Below, one piece after another: positions 12,101 to 22,320 of a stretch of 64,000 nt of DNA. This DNA comes from Purpureocillium takamizusanense (lineage: Eukaryota; Ascomycota; Sordariomycetes; Hypocreales; Ophiocordycipitaceae), in the NCBI RefSeq assembly GCF_022605165.1, contig NC_063068.1:1116001-1180000 (forward strand). The letters run 5' to 3'. The position numbers and the translations under genes were made by a program. Numbering within the stretch: position 1 is the stretch's first letter; the number at the start of each line of letters is the position of its first letter. Under the pieces are notes generated by a model. It was not told where the DNA came from and ran no database searches. It was given only the letters and a program-made list of their open reading frames with translations.

Positions 12101-13874
12101 TGCTAGCTGGGCGGCTCTGAACACTTACATCCGAGCGATGGGACCGCTGCACTACCTGCTGGCAGTACTTGGCGCATTTGCTGCTCAGCAGGCGCTCATG
12201 TTGACGTTGAGCCTCTGGGCCACCACATGGATCGCGGCGGACGATACCTCAAGCGTTGCTCGACCCGGACTCTACGTTGGCACCTTCGCTGCCATGGTTG
12301 CTGTCTACGTTCTCTCATGCCGACTCAGCGACGTGGCAGCATGCCGTAGTATCGTGGCGGCATCCCGGTCGATTCATGAGCGTCTAGTCACCGCCATCTT
12401 CCACGCAACATTTGGGTTCTTGGAACAGACGCCTACTAGAGAGATACTGAGGCGATTCACCAACGACGTGGATACGGTGGATCAGGACCTGGCAGCGCTG
12501 TTCCTCAGCACCCTGCAGCTCTCTTCGAAACTTGCCATGAGCCTGGGCGTCATCTCAGTCATTTTCCCCTTGTTGTTGCCCGCGGCTGCATTTTCCTGTC
12601 TGGCCTATGTGGCATAGAGTGCCATGTACACCAACGCGTCTCGAAGTTTCAGACGAGTTGCCGCCGTCGAGAAGCTGCCATTGCAACAGCATCTTGGAGA
12701 GATGCTCCGGGGAAATGTGACGATTCGAGCTTATGGCCGCCAGGCTGCTTTCACCGAGCACGGCCATCGCCTGACGGATCAGCTTTCGCGCCCCAATGTC
12801 TTGCTGTCGGCGAGCCGGGAATGGATCACCTTGCGCGTCGCGTTTCTCGGCGCCTGCATGTCCGGTTTAACGGCTTTACTCGTGCTATGGTACAAAGATG
12901 CCATTAGCAGTGGCCTCGCGGGCCTCGTTCTCGCATACGCCTTGATGTCTACGGAGAGCATGGTCGTCCTAACGCAAGTCTACGCGTTGGCTCATCAGGC
13001 CTTGATCTCGGTCGAACGCATCAAGGAGTACATGGAGGCAGAGCAGGAGCTTACGGAACCAACGCGGGAGTGCCCGGCGCCGACATACAGCTGGCCTCGT
13101 GGGGGGCACATTCGCTTCCGCAGCTTCGCGGCCAAGCACAGCTCTACACTGTCGCCAACCATGCGCGACTTTGACCTACAAGTGGATGCGGGCCGCCGCC
13201 TTGCTATCTCAGGCAACATCGGTGGCAATGAGTCGTCACTGGGCCTGGCTCTCATCCGCGCGCTGTTGCCGTCGCACGGCCGGATTGAGCTCGATGGTGT
13301 CGACATTGCGTCTCTCAGGCTCGACGTACTGCGCCGACTTGTCACCATTGTGCCGCGAGAGCCCACCGTATTCAGTGGTACTTTCCGCGAGAACCTCGAC
13401 CCAGAGAACATTCAAGACGAAGACCGAATGTACGAGCTGCTGGAAAGCCTCCACGTGCCGCAGCTGCTTCCTGGCCTCGATCTCGACGACGAGCTCCCCG
13501 AGAGGCTTTCGCGAGTCCAGAAGCAAATCATCTGCGTCGCCCGCGCCATGCTCCGCCAGTCCCTCGTTTTAGTACTAGACGAGGCCACCGCCATGTTCGA
13601 CTTTGCCACGGACCAGCGGATCCAAGTCGCCCTACGCGACGGCATCGCCGCTGGCACCACCATCATCGCCATCGCGCAACGCCTCACCACCGTTCCCGAC
13701 TACGACCGGGTCATTGTCATGACGTCTTCAGGAGGCATAGCCGAGGACGGACGGCCGATGAAGATGCTGGACAGAGACGACGAGCGCACCGATGGTGACG
13801 CCGTGTTCAGGACCATGTGCAAGCGAGCGGGCAATTTGCGGCTCATGGAGCGTTTGGCAGGCCTCAGGAGGTAG
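9138..13874 (+). pseudogene. ABCC/MRP-type ABC transporter interrupted by one TAG and with degenerate nucleotide-binding domains
   Basis: This is one frame of 1579 codons without introns, broken by a single TAG at 12615-12617 (codon 1160). The frame resumes unchanged with SAMYTNASRSFRRV, the conserved start of TMD2 helix 'Y..SR..+R'. The order is an N-terminal membrane region, TMD1, NBD1, TMD2, NBD2. NBD1 keeps Walker A GHRGAGKSS and Walker B VVLIDDLLSALD, but its signature is LSVSQRQR and the H-loop histidine is missing. NBD2 has GNIGGNESS in place of Walker A, so the invariant Lys is Glu at codon 1365. Its Q-loop reads PREP, its signature LSRVQKQ and its H-loop AIAQRL, with Gln for His at codon 1514; Walker B DEATAMFD is intact. 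Family members export conjugates or drugs with ATP. Here both the stop and the residue losses argue against transport. Sequencing error at the TAG remains possible. Confidence 0.85.
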
Positions 13875-14407
13875 TCCATCCTTGACCTGCACGGGGCGGT
13901 GCGCCCTTGGGGAGTGTGGACGCAGGAGCCTGGAGGCAATCGGATCATCCAAAGGTACACTTTTGGAGGCGCCAGGCCCCACGCAGAGGTCCTACTTTGA
14001 TGTTTGAGTTTCTGTTGGCATACAATCAGGATATGGGTTGGATCGCAAAGGGGTGATCACTTGGGGTTGTTACACGGGAATATGTGGTGAGCCGGCAATG
14101 ATACGCGCTGATTACGGCTCGAGGGTTGGACAGGACGCAAGGCACGGGGATTCGAGGTTTGGCGAACTTGGGGGCCACGGCGTATTGAGTGGGAGGACAT
14201 GTACGGTTTACAGTCTGGAGTATAATGGACATTGGGAAACCTTCTGGTAGTGCGCGGGGTTGACGTTGCATTCATTCGCCCACTGAGTCAGTGCTGCCTG
14301 GGCCTCGGCAGCACGACGATTACCTAGTCCAAAGCACTCCCTCGCGACATACATACCACGCTCGCAACTCATACGCGACACCTAATCGCGGTCGAGCTCT
14401 CGTAGCC
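13875..14407. other. Intergenic spacer
   Basis: No supported gene between the ABC transporter and the alpha/beta hydrolase. It serves as 3' and 5' flank. Confidence 0.5.
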
Positions 14408-15821
14408 ATGTCTTGGACGTCGCTGCCAGGGTCTATGACCCTCCTTGACAAGTTGTCGCTCTCATGGCTGGTGCCCCTGTTTGGTGAGCACTTCCCATCG
14501 CTAATGCATCGCGAATTTGCATCAAGACAATTACTGAAGTCTCTTTCTCTCAGTGTGCCATTGGCTCATCAACTTCATTACACGATGCATGCCCGGCGCC
14601 TCTCCCCTGCACTGGCGCCAGAAGCTCGCCATCTCCCACATCCAGTCCCTCCGCCGGTCGCTCAACCCGCGACAGCTCTTTGCCCTGTCGAGGGCGCGGC
14701 TCACCGGCGAGGCCATCAGAGCCTACTGCCACGCCCGCGGGCTCCCCTACGCCGCAGTCGCCGTGACACTGCAGCCCGAGGAAGCGACAGCGGCGGCGTC
14801 GCCTCATAACGGCGGCGGTAGCGCTACCGTTGCGGTTCCGCCTCCGGTGCTGCACGTCGTCACGCTCGCGAGCGCGGCGCCTACGCGGGGGCCGACGCTT
14901 CTGTACGCCCATGGGGGAGGCTACCTCAATCCGATACAGGCAAGGGGGCACGTCCCCCTCGCGCTGCGGTGCGCGGCCGCGTGCGGCGCTGGGCGCGTCG
15001 TCTTCATCGAGTATGCGCTGAGCTCGGAGCATGGGTACCCGGCGCAGCTGGTGCAGATGGTCGCCGCGGTGAAGTACCTGCTTCGAAGCCGCGGTGCTGC
15101 TGGTGCTGATGATGATGATGGTGGTGGTGCCGACATGGTGGACGGCGGCGGCATCGAGCCGGGAGAGTTGGTCCTCGCGGGGGACAGCGCGGGCGGGCAC
15201 CTCATCGTCAGTCTACTCGCGCACGCGGTCCGCCCGTCGCCGTATGCGCCGCCGTTGACGGAGCTAGGCGGTGATGGCGGCAACGGGCGCAAGCAGCTCC
15301 GCGCCGTGGTGCTGCTCTCGCCGTGGGTGACCATGCAGACGAGCGACGCCTCCTTCGCGGCCAACGGCGGCTACGACTACCTCACCGCGCAGCAGGCCGA
15401 CACGTTCATCCGGCTATTCCGCCCCGCGGCGGGCGAGCTGTGGGCGTGTCCCGACGGGGAGGGCGCGGCGGAGCTATGGAGGGCTGCGTTTCCCCGGCCA
15501 TCATCATCATCGTCACTATCATCGTCGGCATCGGTGGAGGTGGCGGTGGCGAAGAAGATACTCGTCACGGTGGGCACGGGCGAGACGCTGCTCGACTCGT
15601 GTGTCAAGTTCGGGAGGGATATGCTTGGCGCGGAGACGGTTGTCCTGGACGACGTGATGGAGAAGGATGGGCGGGTGGCGGCGGCGGATGGCTTGGAGTC
15701 GGAGGTGGTGTTGACGGTGGCACGGGGGGAGGCGCATGTTCAGCCGGCGCTGGACTGCGCGGTGGGGTATGAGCATGGGGCGACGATGAGGGCTATCACG
15801 ACGTTTCTCAAGTCTACCTAG
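14408..15821 (+). CDS. Alpha/beta hydrolase fold-3 (HSL-family) esterase/lipase
   Basis: Exons 14408-14483 and 14554-15821 give 447 residues; the 70-nt intron splits the Val codon G|TG. The hydrophobic N-terminus (LSLSWLVPLFVCHWLINFI) is probably a signal anchor. The oxyanion-hole motif is HGGGY at 145-149. The nucleophile is Ser237 in GDSAGG. The Asp and His candidates lie in GTGETLLDS and RGEAHVQP near the C-terminus. HSL-family enzymes hydrolyse short-chain esters, and some fungal members act on mycotoxins or steroid esters; no substrate is predictable here. An Asp/Gly-rich insert before the nucleophile and a Ser run before the Asp strand are encoded by GAT/GGT and ATC microsatellites and are probably surface loops. 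It follows the broken transporter on the same strand. Confidence 0.86.
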
Positions 15822-16121
15822 GCGTCGGCGCGGGAGCCCGTGTAACACACCTCGGGCGCTTGAGAGCCAATAACCACTTCAACATTAGGTCGACTTGAAA
15901 CGCCCACAACATACAATTTACGTGCATGGCGGCGTCTCGGCAGCTCCTGAGTGTTGCCTGGGCGCTTAGCTTGACGAATAAATGGATCTGGTAGGAGCCA
16001 CCGCTATATGCGTTAGAAGTCGGCTCGAATTGGGGCATCGTTATCGTGAACATCCGAAGCAGAACCCCCGAAGGGACAAAATCATTGAAATGTCTTTTGC
16101 TCGTGGGCTATCGCCTTCCCC
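15822..16121. other. Intergenic spacer
   Basis: Three hundred bases between tandem genes with no coding or regulatory signal I can support. Confidence 0.5.
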
Positions 16122-17279
16122 ATGTCGGATCCCCTAAGCTACACTGTTGGATGGATATGTGCCCTCCCGACCGAGTACGGCGCGGTACAGGCGTTGTTCG
16201 ACGAGAAACACGACAGGCCAAGATATGTTTCCCGGCGCGACAGCAACGACTACGAACTGGGTAGGATCGGCCCCCACAATATTGTCGCAGCCGTGTTTCC
16301 CGCCGGGGAATACGGACCCGTCTGCGCTGCAACGGTCGCCAGCGATATGCTCAGTACCTTTACCAATGTGAGGGTCGGCTTGATGGTCGGCATAGCCGGG
16401 GGTGCGCCTCGAGCCGAGCACGACGTCCGCCTTGGAGACGTCGTCGTTGGCGTGCCGAGAACCCTGTTCGACGCAAGGCCCCCCGGCGATCCTACAAGCG
16501 ACCAGCAGGCCGGCAATGATGATATCGGGACTTCAGCAGTAGAAGACGAAACTCCTCCGATCCTCCAATCCGCAGTAACTACGCTCAGAGCTCACTACGA
16601 CGCCAACGGGCATCAGCTCCGGAGAGCCATCGACGAGGCACTGGAGAAATGGCCAAGACTAAAGAAGAAGTACCAGCGACCAGACGACAGTACCGACCAA
16701 CTGCATCAGCCCCAGTCCCCCAGTCTTGAGACTGCTGAAGATGGACACGCCATACAGCAACAAAGTGACGAACCGGCGACACTCGTCCAGCGACCCGAGC
16801 GAGCGGTAAAGGGCGAGCCGGCGATTCATTACGGCGCAATCGGGTCCTCGAGCTTGCTTCTCAGGAACGGGCCTTTCCGCGAGAGAGCTGCAGAAAAAAT
16901 CGACGTTTTGTGCTTTGAGATGGAATCGGCAGGCCTGAATGGCATATTCCGCTGCCTCGTGGTACGCGGCATCTCCGACTACTGCGACGTTCACAAGAAC
17001 AACCAGTGGCAGGGCCATGCCGCCATGGCTGCTGCGGCGTACGCCAAGGACTTGTTGTGCCAAATCTCGCTCGAAGACATGGAAAGTCAGAGGAGGATGA
17101 GGGACGTGCTCTTTGGTGAGTTGAGCGCCCTTGAGAATGACTTGCACACTGCTCATACACCCTCCTTTCCACAGGCTCGCGTAGGAGAGCGTTTTGACTT
17201 CGTACTTGATCCGGATCATCGAGACTGGAGCTTGGGTCCACAAAAAAGTCTCCAACTTGGCTCTGTAGCAGCTTTCTGA
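16122..17279 (+). CDS. Nucleoside phosphorylase-superfamily protein (NLR-type N-terminal domain, stand-alone)
   Basis: The uninterrupted frame encodes 385 residues. It matches the PNP/UDP-phosphorylase fold used as the N-terminal domain of fungal NLR-like proteins: YTVGWICALPTEYGAVQALFDE at the start, VRVGLMVGIAGGAP (phosphate loop), RLGDVVVGVP, CFEMESAGL (nucleoside-binding Glu), VRGISDYCD (catalytic-type Asp) and AAAAYAKDLL. A divergent acidic insert spans about residues 130-240. No NACHT, NB-ARC or repeat domain follows. A textbook intron (GTGAGT at 17116, acceptor ending 17174) may remove 59 nt and end the protein at 17197 after about 338 residues. The sequence beyond it resembles, across two frames, the KKTCxWL linker that leads into NACHT, so this may be a truncated NLR. 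Function as enzyme or sensor is open. Confidence 0.8.
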   Translation: MSDPLSYTVGWICALPTEYGAVQALFDEKHDRPRYVSRRDSNDYELGRIGPHNIVAAVFPAGEYGPVCAATVASDMLSTFTNVRVGLMVGIAGGAPRAEHDVRLGDVVVGVPRTLFDARPPGDPTSDQQAGNDDIGTSAVEDETPPILQSAVTTLRAHYDANGHQLRRAIDEALEKWPRLKKKYQRPDDSTDQLHQPQSPSLETAEDGHAIQQQSDEPATLVQRPERAVKGEPAIHYGAIGSSSLLLRNGPFRERAAEKIDVLCFEMESAGLNGIFRCLVVRGISDYCDVHKNNQWQGHAAMAAAAYAKDLLCQISLEDMESQRRMRDVLFGELSALENDLHTAHTPSFPQARVGERFDFVLDPDHRDWSLGPQKSLQLGSVAAF

Positions 17280-17924
17280 GGCTTTGCTTGACGATACCAG
17301 TCGTCAGAAAACAGCTGATTGCAGGTTGACCTCGTCCTCCAAAACATGGGACTGCACTGCTGCATGCACGGTGCAGAGGGATTGATAGGTATCAACCCAA
17401 GCAAGCTGCATGTGCGCTTCTATGCGCAACGTTTCTAATGGCAACTATGGCTCAGCACATTGTATTTCGTCAAGTTACCTGCTATTCTCATTGCATGAAC
17501 TTACTAGACATTGTCTGGATTGTGGTGTGGTATGCGTTTATTCACAGGGCCATCAGGAGCCGTGCTGCATTTGGCGGGCCCAAACATGAGCCATCGATAA
17601 CGGAAGAGTCCTCTTCGGATCTAGACTTGGGCGTGAAAGTATCACGAGCAATCGCCTCAAAGCAAGAATCATGAACGCAACTCAACGTGCTGTCAAGTCC
17701 GACCGTGCATCGGGCGCTGTTCCGCCCCCACGTGCCAATGACGTCCTCTGCTGACGCGCCATGAAGTTCCGCGCCATGGATTGACAATTCTTCTACTGCT
17801 CAGAAGAACACCAGGTAGTGAGGCTTGAGCAACCCGAGAGCTTTGTCCGTCGCTAAGCAAACGGATATCGGCGACGACCTCTCATCAGAGTCCGAACGTG
17901 CTCTCACTTGCAAAGCAAAGTGAT
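17280..17924. other. Intergenic, possibly decayed sequence
   Basis: No supported gene. In the first 100 bases one frame reads TKKSPTWLCSSF-like text (17245-17280 onward), compatible with a degraded NLR linker, but nothing NACHT-like follows. Confidence 0.4.
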
Positions 17925-19218
17925 ATGGCGTCAAGTCTACTATCGGCATTCCAGACGCTCCTCGAATCACCGTCGAGGTTGAGTCTTTAGCGTCGCCTCC
18001 AGAGGTACCAGTTACTTTGCCATTACAAGTTATCGTCTCACTTCAACGTCAACCGGACTCTCGCGACGAGTCTTGCATCTTCAGGCGGAATGCGCACCAA
18101 GATGGCTTCTCTAAAGGCGACTTCATCCTCCTCCATGAGACGGGCACAGACTAGCACAGGGTCGACATTGAGGCTCCCTTGTCGGCCTCTTCCTCTTCCA
18201 GCAACAGAGGGCCAATACTGGTGACGTCGAGTAACCAAGTCATATTCAACCTCCAGGAGCTCCAACCATCTGGTTCCCACACCTTTCGGTGCACGCTGCC
18301 TGATTACTTCCAGCGTCAGCTTGTCGCTGGAGAGAATTATCGCCTGGAGTGGGCGGGAGGGGACATTGAATTCTGGTGCTAGGGTTCCATCAGCGACAAA
18401 CACGGCACATATCTTGACTACCACGATCCAAAGTCTTCGCTAGGGCTTTCACTCCCCGCGAGCAAGGGCTTCGCCTTGACAGCCACCGAAGAAGCGGAAC
18501 CATGGCCAGGGCGAGCCGACGCTGAAGCAAAGTTTGGTTTCACTGGAGCCAACACCATGGAATACATGTGGCGAAGCGACCTGTCGAATGCACGTCGTGC
18601 TGCTGCCCAGGAAGGGAATGATGAGCCTCAGTCTTCAGACCCAGGTGCACCCGCTCTGAGCGCCACGCTCGAAGGTCCGGCCAACATGTCTCTCGGCAAG
18701 AAGATCAATATCGTAGCGCACATTACGCTCGAAGGCAACAAGCCCGTCACTTTCCATACACACCGCATCAAAAACACCTTTCGCATGTTTCGCCGTCGCG
18801 TCCAGGGGAAGAGTCCCGGGGACAGGGAACGAAGTGATGCGACATGGGTTCCTGGTGACGATGACGAAACGCCGAGGTACTTCATCGCGGATGACGCTGA
18901 GTGTGTGTCCGCGTCGCACAGCATCAGAATTTCGTCTCTCTCCGGCCAGGGGAGTCGTAGACCTACGAATACGTCGCCCACGAGCCCAGCGGTACCGACC
19001 TCTCGGCGGGCCCGGCGTCCGAAGACCACCTCCACGTGCGCTTCACCGGCGTGGAGCTGGGCTGGTGGGACTGGGGCGACGCCGATGCGCACGATCAGAC
19101 GGAGGCATGGTTGCCGTGCTTTATCAGCGGCGATGTTATTGATCCGCGGGACAATAATGGGAGACCAAAGGCGCGAGTCGGTGGTTTGCGGGATGTTGAG
19201 TTTGTGATTGAGGATTAA
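17925..19218 (+). pseudogene. Decayed gene for an uncharacterised fungal beta-rich protein with WxWG motifs
   Basis: Coding texture runs from the ATG at 17925 to TAA at 19216-19218 but is broken at least five times. A frameshift occurs before PDAPRITVEVESLA (frame from 17951). In-frame TAG codons lie at 18152-18154 and 18380-18382. A second frameshift is near 18945. A further TAG at 18958-18960 precedes TYEYVAHEPSG. The final part reads HVRFTGVELGWWDWGDADAH and ends in VEFVIED. The stop at 18380 falls in EFWC*GSIS, where the second copy has WWDWGD, so a Trp codon was probably lost; PGES*TYEY also looks like Trp to stop. TGG to TAG is a C-to-T change in a CpA context on the other strand, the change made by RIP. 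I know similar fungal proteins only as uncharacterised. Confidence 0.75.
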
Positions 19219-19790
19219 GTCGACTAGAAAGCAGGTTTTCATCCCGAGTCCGAGGTCGCATTCTATTCAATTTACAATGAAATCAGTCAGCGTTTGTTTA
19301 ATGTCAACAAACAATTGCATGGCATATAAGAGGAGGGGCGTGGCCGCAACTTCATGGGTTGCCCTTGACGATGCTCAGAGACCGATCCATCGCCTGACAG
19401 CCCGGGCTACTATATTACCCCGTATTTCAACGGCAGCCGGCTCTTTTTGTTTCCTCTAACTTACTGCTAAAGCCATCGCAGGCACAAAAATCCATTACCA
19501 TCTTCTTTCACTCTGCGGGCATTTGGAGCTGCTCGTCACTTGCAAGGTTCATCCGGTACGTTACCACTTTCGAGGCAAACCACAGCGGCGACACTAACCT
19601 CGGCAGAAGAATCGCCAAATCTTTGCGTGGCTGGCATATATCACGATAGTGTGATACCATTCGTGTGTCTTCGAGATCTCTGTCTCGTAGTAGGCGCTTA
19701 AACATGACCTTGCTAATGGCTGGAAACCATAGACGGATAGCCGATTGTAAACCCAGCATTGAGGTACTCGTTCCCAACATCTAAGGTAAA
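19219..19790. other. Intergenic spacer
   Basis: No supported gene; short frames only. Confidence 0.5.
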
Positions 19791-20207
19791 ATGACCGACA
19801 ACACGACAAGAGCTCTTCCTCACATTGGCGAGACCAACGTCGTCCTCTGGAACCCCGGCAGCCCTGAGGTATTCGCAAAAGCGCGCGACGCCACCATCTT
19901 CACACGCCTGGCGACGCGCCACTCGAGCCAGGAGCTCGATGTAGCAGTCGAAGCCACGCCAGGAGTCGACCACTCGTTCTGCGTGTGTGTCAACAATGTC
20001 CTCTTCGTCTTCTCGGCGTCCCAGGACGAGCACACGGAGCATTGCCAGGCGGCCCTGCGGATGTTGCAGGCCTGCTCGTTGCGCCTCGATCTGCCTAGCT
20101 GCGTCTTCAAGTGCGCAACGAGCGTCGGCGCAGGCGTCCGACTGGAACAGATCGGGCAGCACAGGGTGTTCATGGTGATCAACGAAGGCGTCCCGCCGCG
20201 TGCGTGA
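19791..20207 (+). CDS. Uncharacterised 138-residue protein
   Basis: I do not recognise this protein. The frame is intronless, starts MTDNTTRALPHIGETNVVLWN and ends in GVPPRA. Codon use is GC3-rich like neighbouring real genes, and the opposite-strand frames are less protein-like. There is no signal peptide or membrane segment; there are four Cys in the middle and C-terminal third. It sits at the edge between the accessory and core parts of the window. It could be a lineage-specific gene or a chance frame in GC-rich DNA. Confidence 0.45.
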   Translation: MTDNTTRALPHIGETNVVLWNPGSPEVFAKARDATIFTRLATRHSSQELDVAVEATPGVDHSFCVCVNNVLFVFSASQDEHTEHCQAALRMLQACSLRLDLPSCVFKCATSVGAGVRLEQIGQHRVFMVINEGVPPRA

Positions 20208-20931
20208 GGAGTCAGGGAGTCGTGGCGGTCAGGATGAGCATGGATGGGCAGGACGGCGCGTAACGTTTGCTTTTGCACCGTTGCGGCGGCAAGAAGAATG
20301 TGTCTGAAGGGATGAGCTCACTGGGCTTCCTGGGCGAAATGGGGCAAGTCGAGAGAAACACTTGCAGAGCAGTCTTTGATAGTTTTTCACTCTTTCACAG
20401 AAGCCTGCGCTCGTGAACACGTGCCTGTCCGAGATATGTTTTGAAGGTTTGAGTCGCGCTCATCTCGCGTAGACGGGCAATCGCAAGGTCGCATGGCGAT
20501 TTTCTTGTTTGCCCATACGAAGCACAATAAGTAGCAAACGCAGCGCAGATGTTGCCGTGGAGTTGTTCCAAGACATGTTCAAATTTCCATTCTGAGCCAT
20601 CCATCCAGTGGGGAAGAGAGTAACGTTAGTTAGGGACTAGGGAGTCACTGGCACTCAGGAGGTGCTCAGTGACAACCCAGTGAGAGACCCCCCCGAATTG
20701 GCCAATCCCAGGCAGCCACAGCGTCGGAGAAACCAAATCCCCACCCGCAGCTCCAGCGGTTGCCCTGCCAGGAAATTTATCCCAGCGCAGCTCCGACTTC
20801 ATCGCCAACTTCATCCATCAACACGAATCAGCTGCAGCGTCGCGTCGTCGCGCCATCCCTTGAAACGCCGCAGACAGCGCGAGCGCCCCCTACGTCTCCC
20901 CTACTGACATCCTGCTGAGACGCCGCGCACC
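20208..20931. other. Intergenic region, NUP53 promoter side
   Basis: No supported gene. This is the border between the accessory-like and housekeeping parts of the window. Confidence 0.5.
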
Positions 20932-22320
20932 ATGGCTCCCCTTATCCTGCACAACGTCCCCGACGACGAGTGCTACATTGGCGACGATGGCGTCAAGCGC
21001 CCCTATGCCATGATTTTCAACCAGTGCGTCCTACGTGCCAACCCTCTTGGCTGTCCCCTATCTCTGGTACGCTAATGCGAATACGTCCTCAGGCAAGATG
21101 GTGCTCACACTACGACGACGCGATCGAGACGAAACGCTCCAGAGTCGGGCTCCTTCGGCAAGTCCACGCGCCGCTCCCGCTCAAGAACTGGGACGCCCGC
21201 GCGCGGTGGCCCCCGGGAGAATCCAACCCTTGCGGCCGCCGACAAGCTCTTCGGTGACTGGGTCTCCAACCAGACATCCTCCTCGGCGACCCAGCGCAAG
21301 AGCAGTGGTGGTCAGCAACCATCCCAGCAGCCGCAACCCGGCCAGGATGACGACGCCGCGTCCGCCTCAGCCTCGGGCCCTCAGCGCGTCATCAAGTCCC
21401 ATCCAGTCGAGATGATCCTCCGCGGATACCGCTCCGCCACGCAACAATACGCCGCCATTGCGCACTATGAGGCACTTGCCGGCGCCGTTCTCGAAGACTA
21501 CCCGCGCGAGCCGCCTCCGTCTCAGCGTCGATACAAATCGGAGTTGCGTGATCCGGCTTACACACGCCGCAGGGTGCTTTCTGTCGAGGAGCGCTCCATG
21601 GTAAACCGCGCCGACGGCGGCGAGCACTGGGTCAAGGTCACGTTCGAGAGCGCAGAAGCAGCCTCTGCGGCCACATACGCCAGTCCTCAGCGCGTCCTAG
21701 GACACCTCGTCCACGCAGAACCTTATCGCGGCATCCCTCCGGCACGGGACGAGGCTTGCCCTGATGTCGAAGGGCTGGAGTCTGAACATGGGCGGGCACA
21801 GAGCATGCCAGCGATGGCAACACCCCGTCGCAAGAGCACTGCCGGTAACGGCATGCCCACCATGTTCAACAGCCGCTTGCTCGATCTCTCCCCTCCCGAC
21901 TCCCGCACCTCGAGCCAAACCATGGACACGGCCACCATGTCTCCCTCGCACACCTCCTCAGCCACCGTCACCGACAACTATGTCTCATACCCGAACCTCG
22001 CCGCGTCCACGGCCGCCGAGCCCGTCCAGATGGACCAGGACAGCGTTTTCTGCCAGCGAATCCCTACCGCCAGACGCGCGCGCCTCCTCCCCGCCGAGCA
22101 GGCTCTCCTGCCGCAGCAATCAGTCATGCAGCGCTTCGCGGGCGCCGTGCCTCTGTTCAAATGGTTCAGCGGCAGCATGATCGGCAACGAGGTACCGCGG
22201 TCCGAGACGGGCGAGTTTGACTGGGGTCGGGCGAGCCTCTACTGGAAGATGATATGGTGGCTCGACGCGACGTTTGGGCTATTCGGGGGCGACGTCTGCG
22301 CTGTGGACAAGGACGAGTAG
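20932..22320 (+). CDS. NUP53: Nucleoporin Nup53/Nup35-type (MPPN RRM domain)
   Basis: Exons 20932-21023 and 21093-22320 encode 439 residues; the 69-nt intron splits a Gln codon CA|G. Residues about 134-245 form the Nup35-type [60 protein letters not shown] and [15 protein letters not shown]. The flanks are low-complexity Ser/Thr/Gln. The last about 25 residues ([19 protein letters not shown]) form an amphipathic, membrane-binding segment typical of Nup53. The protein belongs to the inner ring of the nuclear pore, where it dimerises through the RRM and links Nic96/Nup170 to the pore membrane. The first exon ([20 protein letters not shown]) is conserved-looking and fixes the start. It converges with IVY1. 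Confidence 0.9.

Noticed and set aside
12609..12652. Possible short intron removing the TAG in the transporter
   Set aside because: Only 44 nt, not a multiple of three, weak donor GTGGCA, and it would delete the conserved YxxxSR segment.
17438..17674. 78-codon frame with one hydrophobic stretch
   Set aside because: Too short and isolated; no promoter or homologue recognised.
18152..18960. Idea that TAG is recoded as an amino acid in this genome
   Set aside because: Intact genes here end in TAG (GNAT at 7990, NUP53, GART, GatA), so TAG is a working stop codon.
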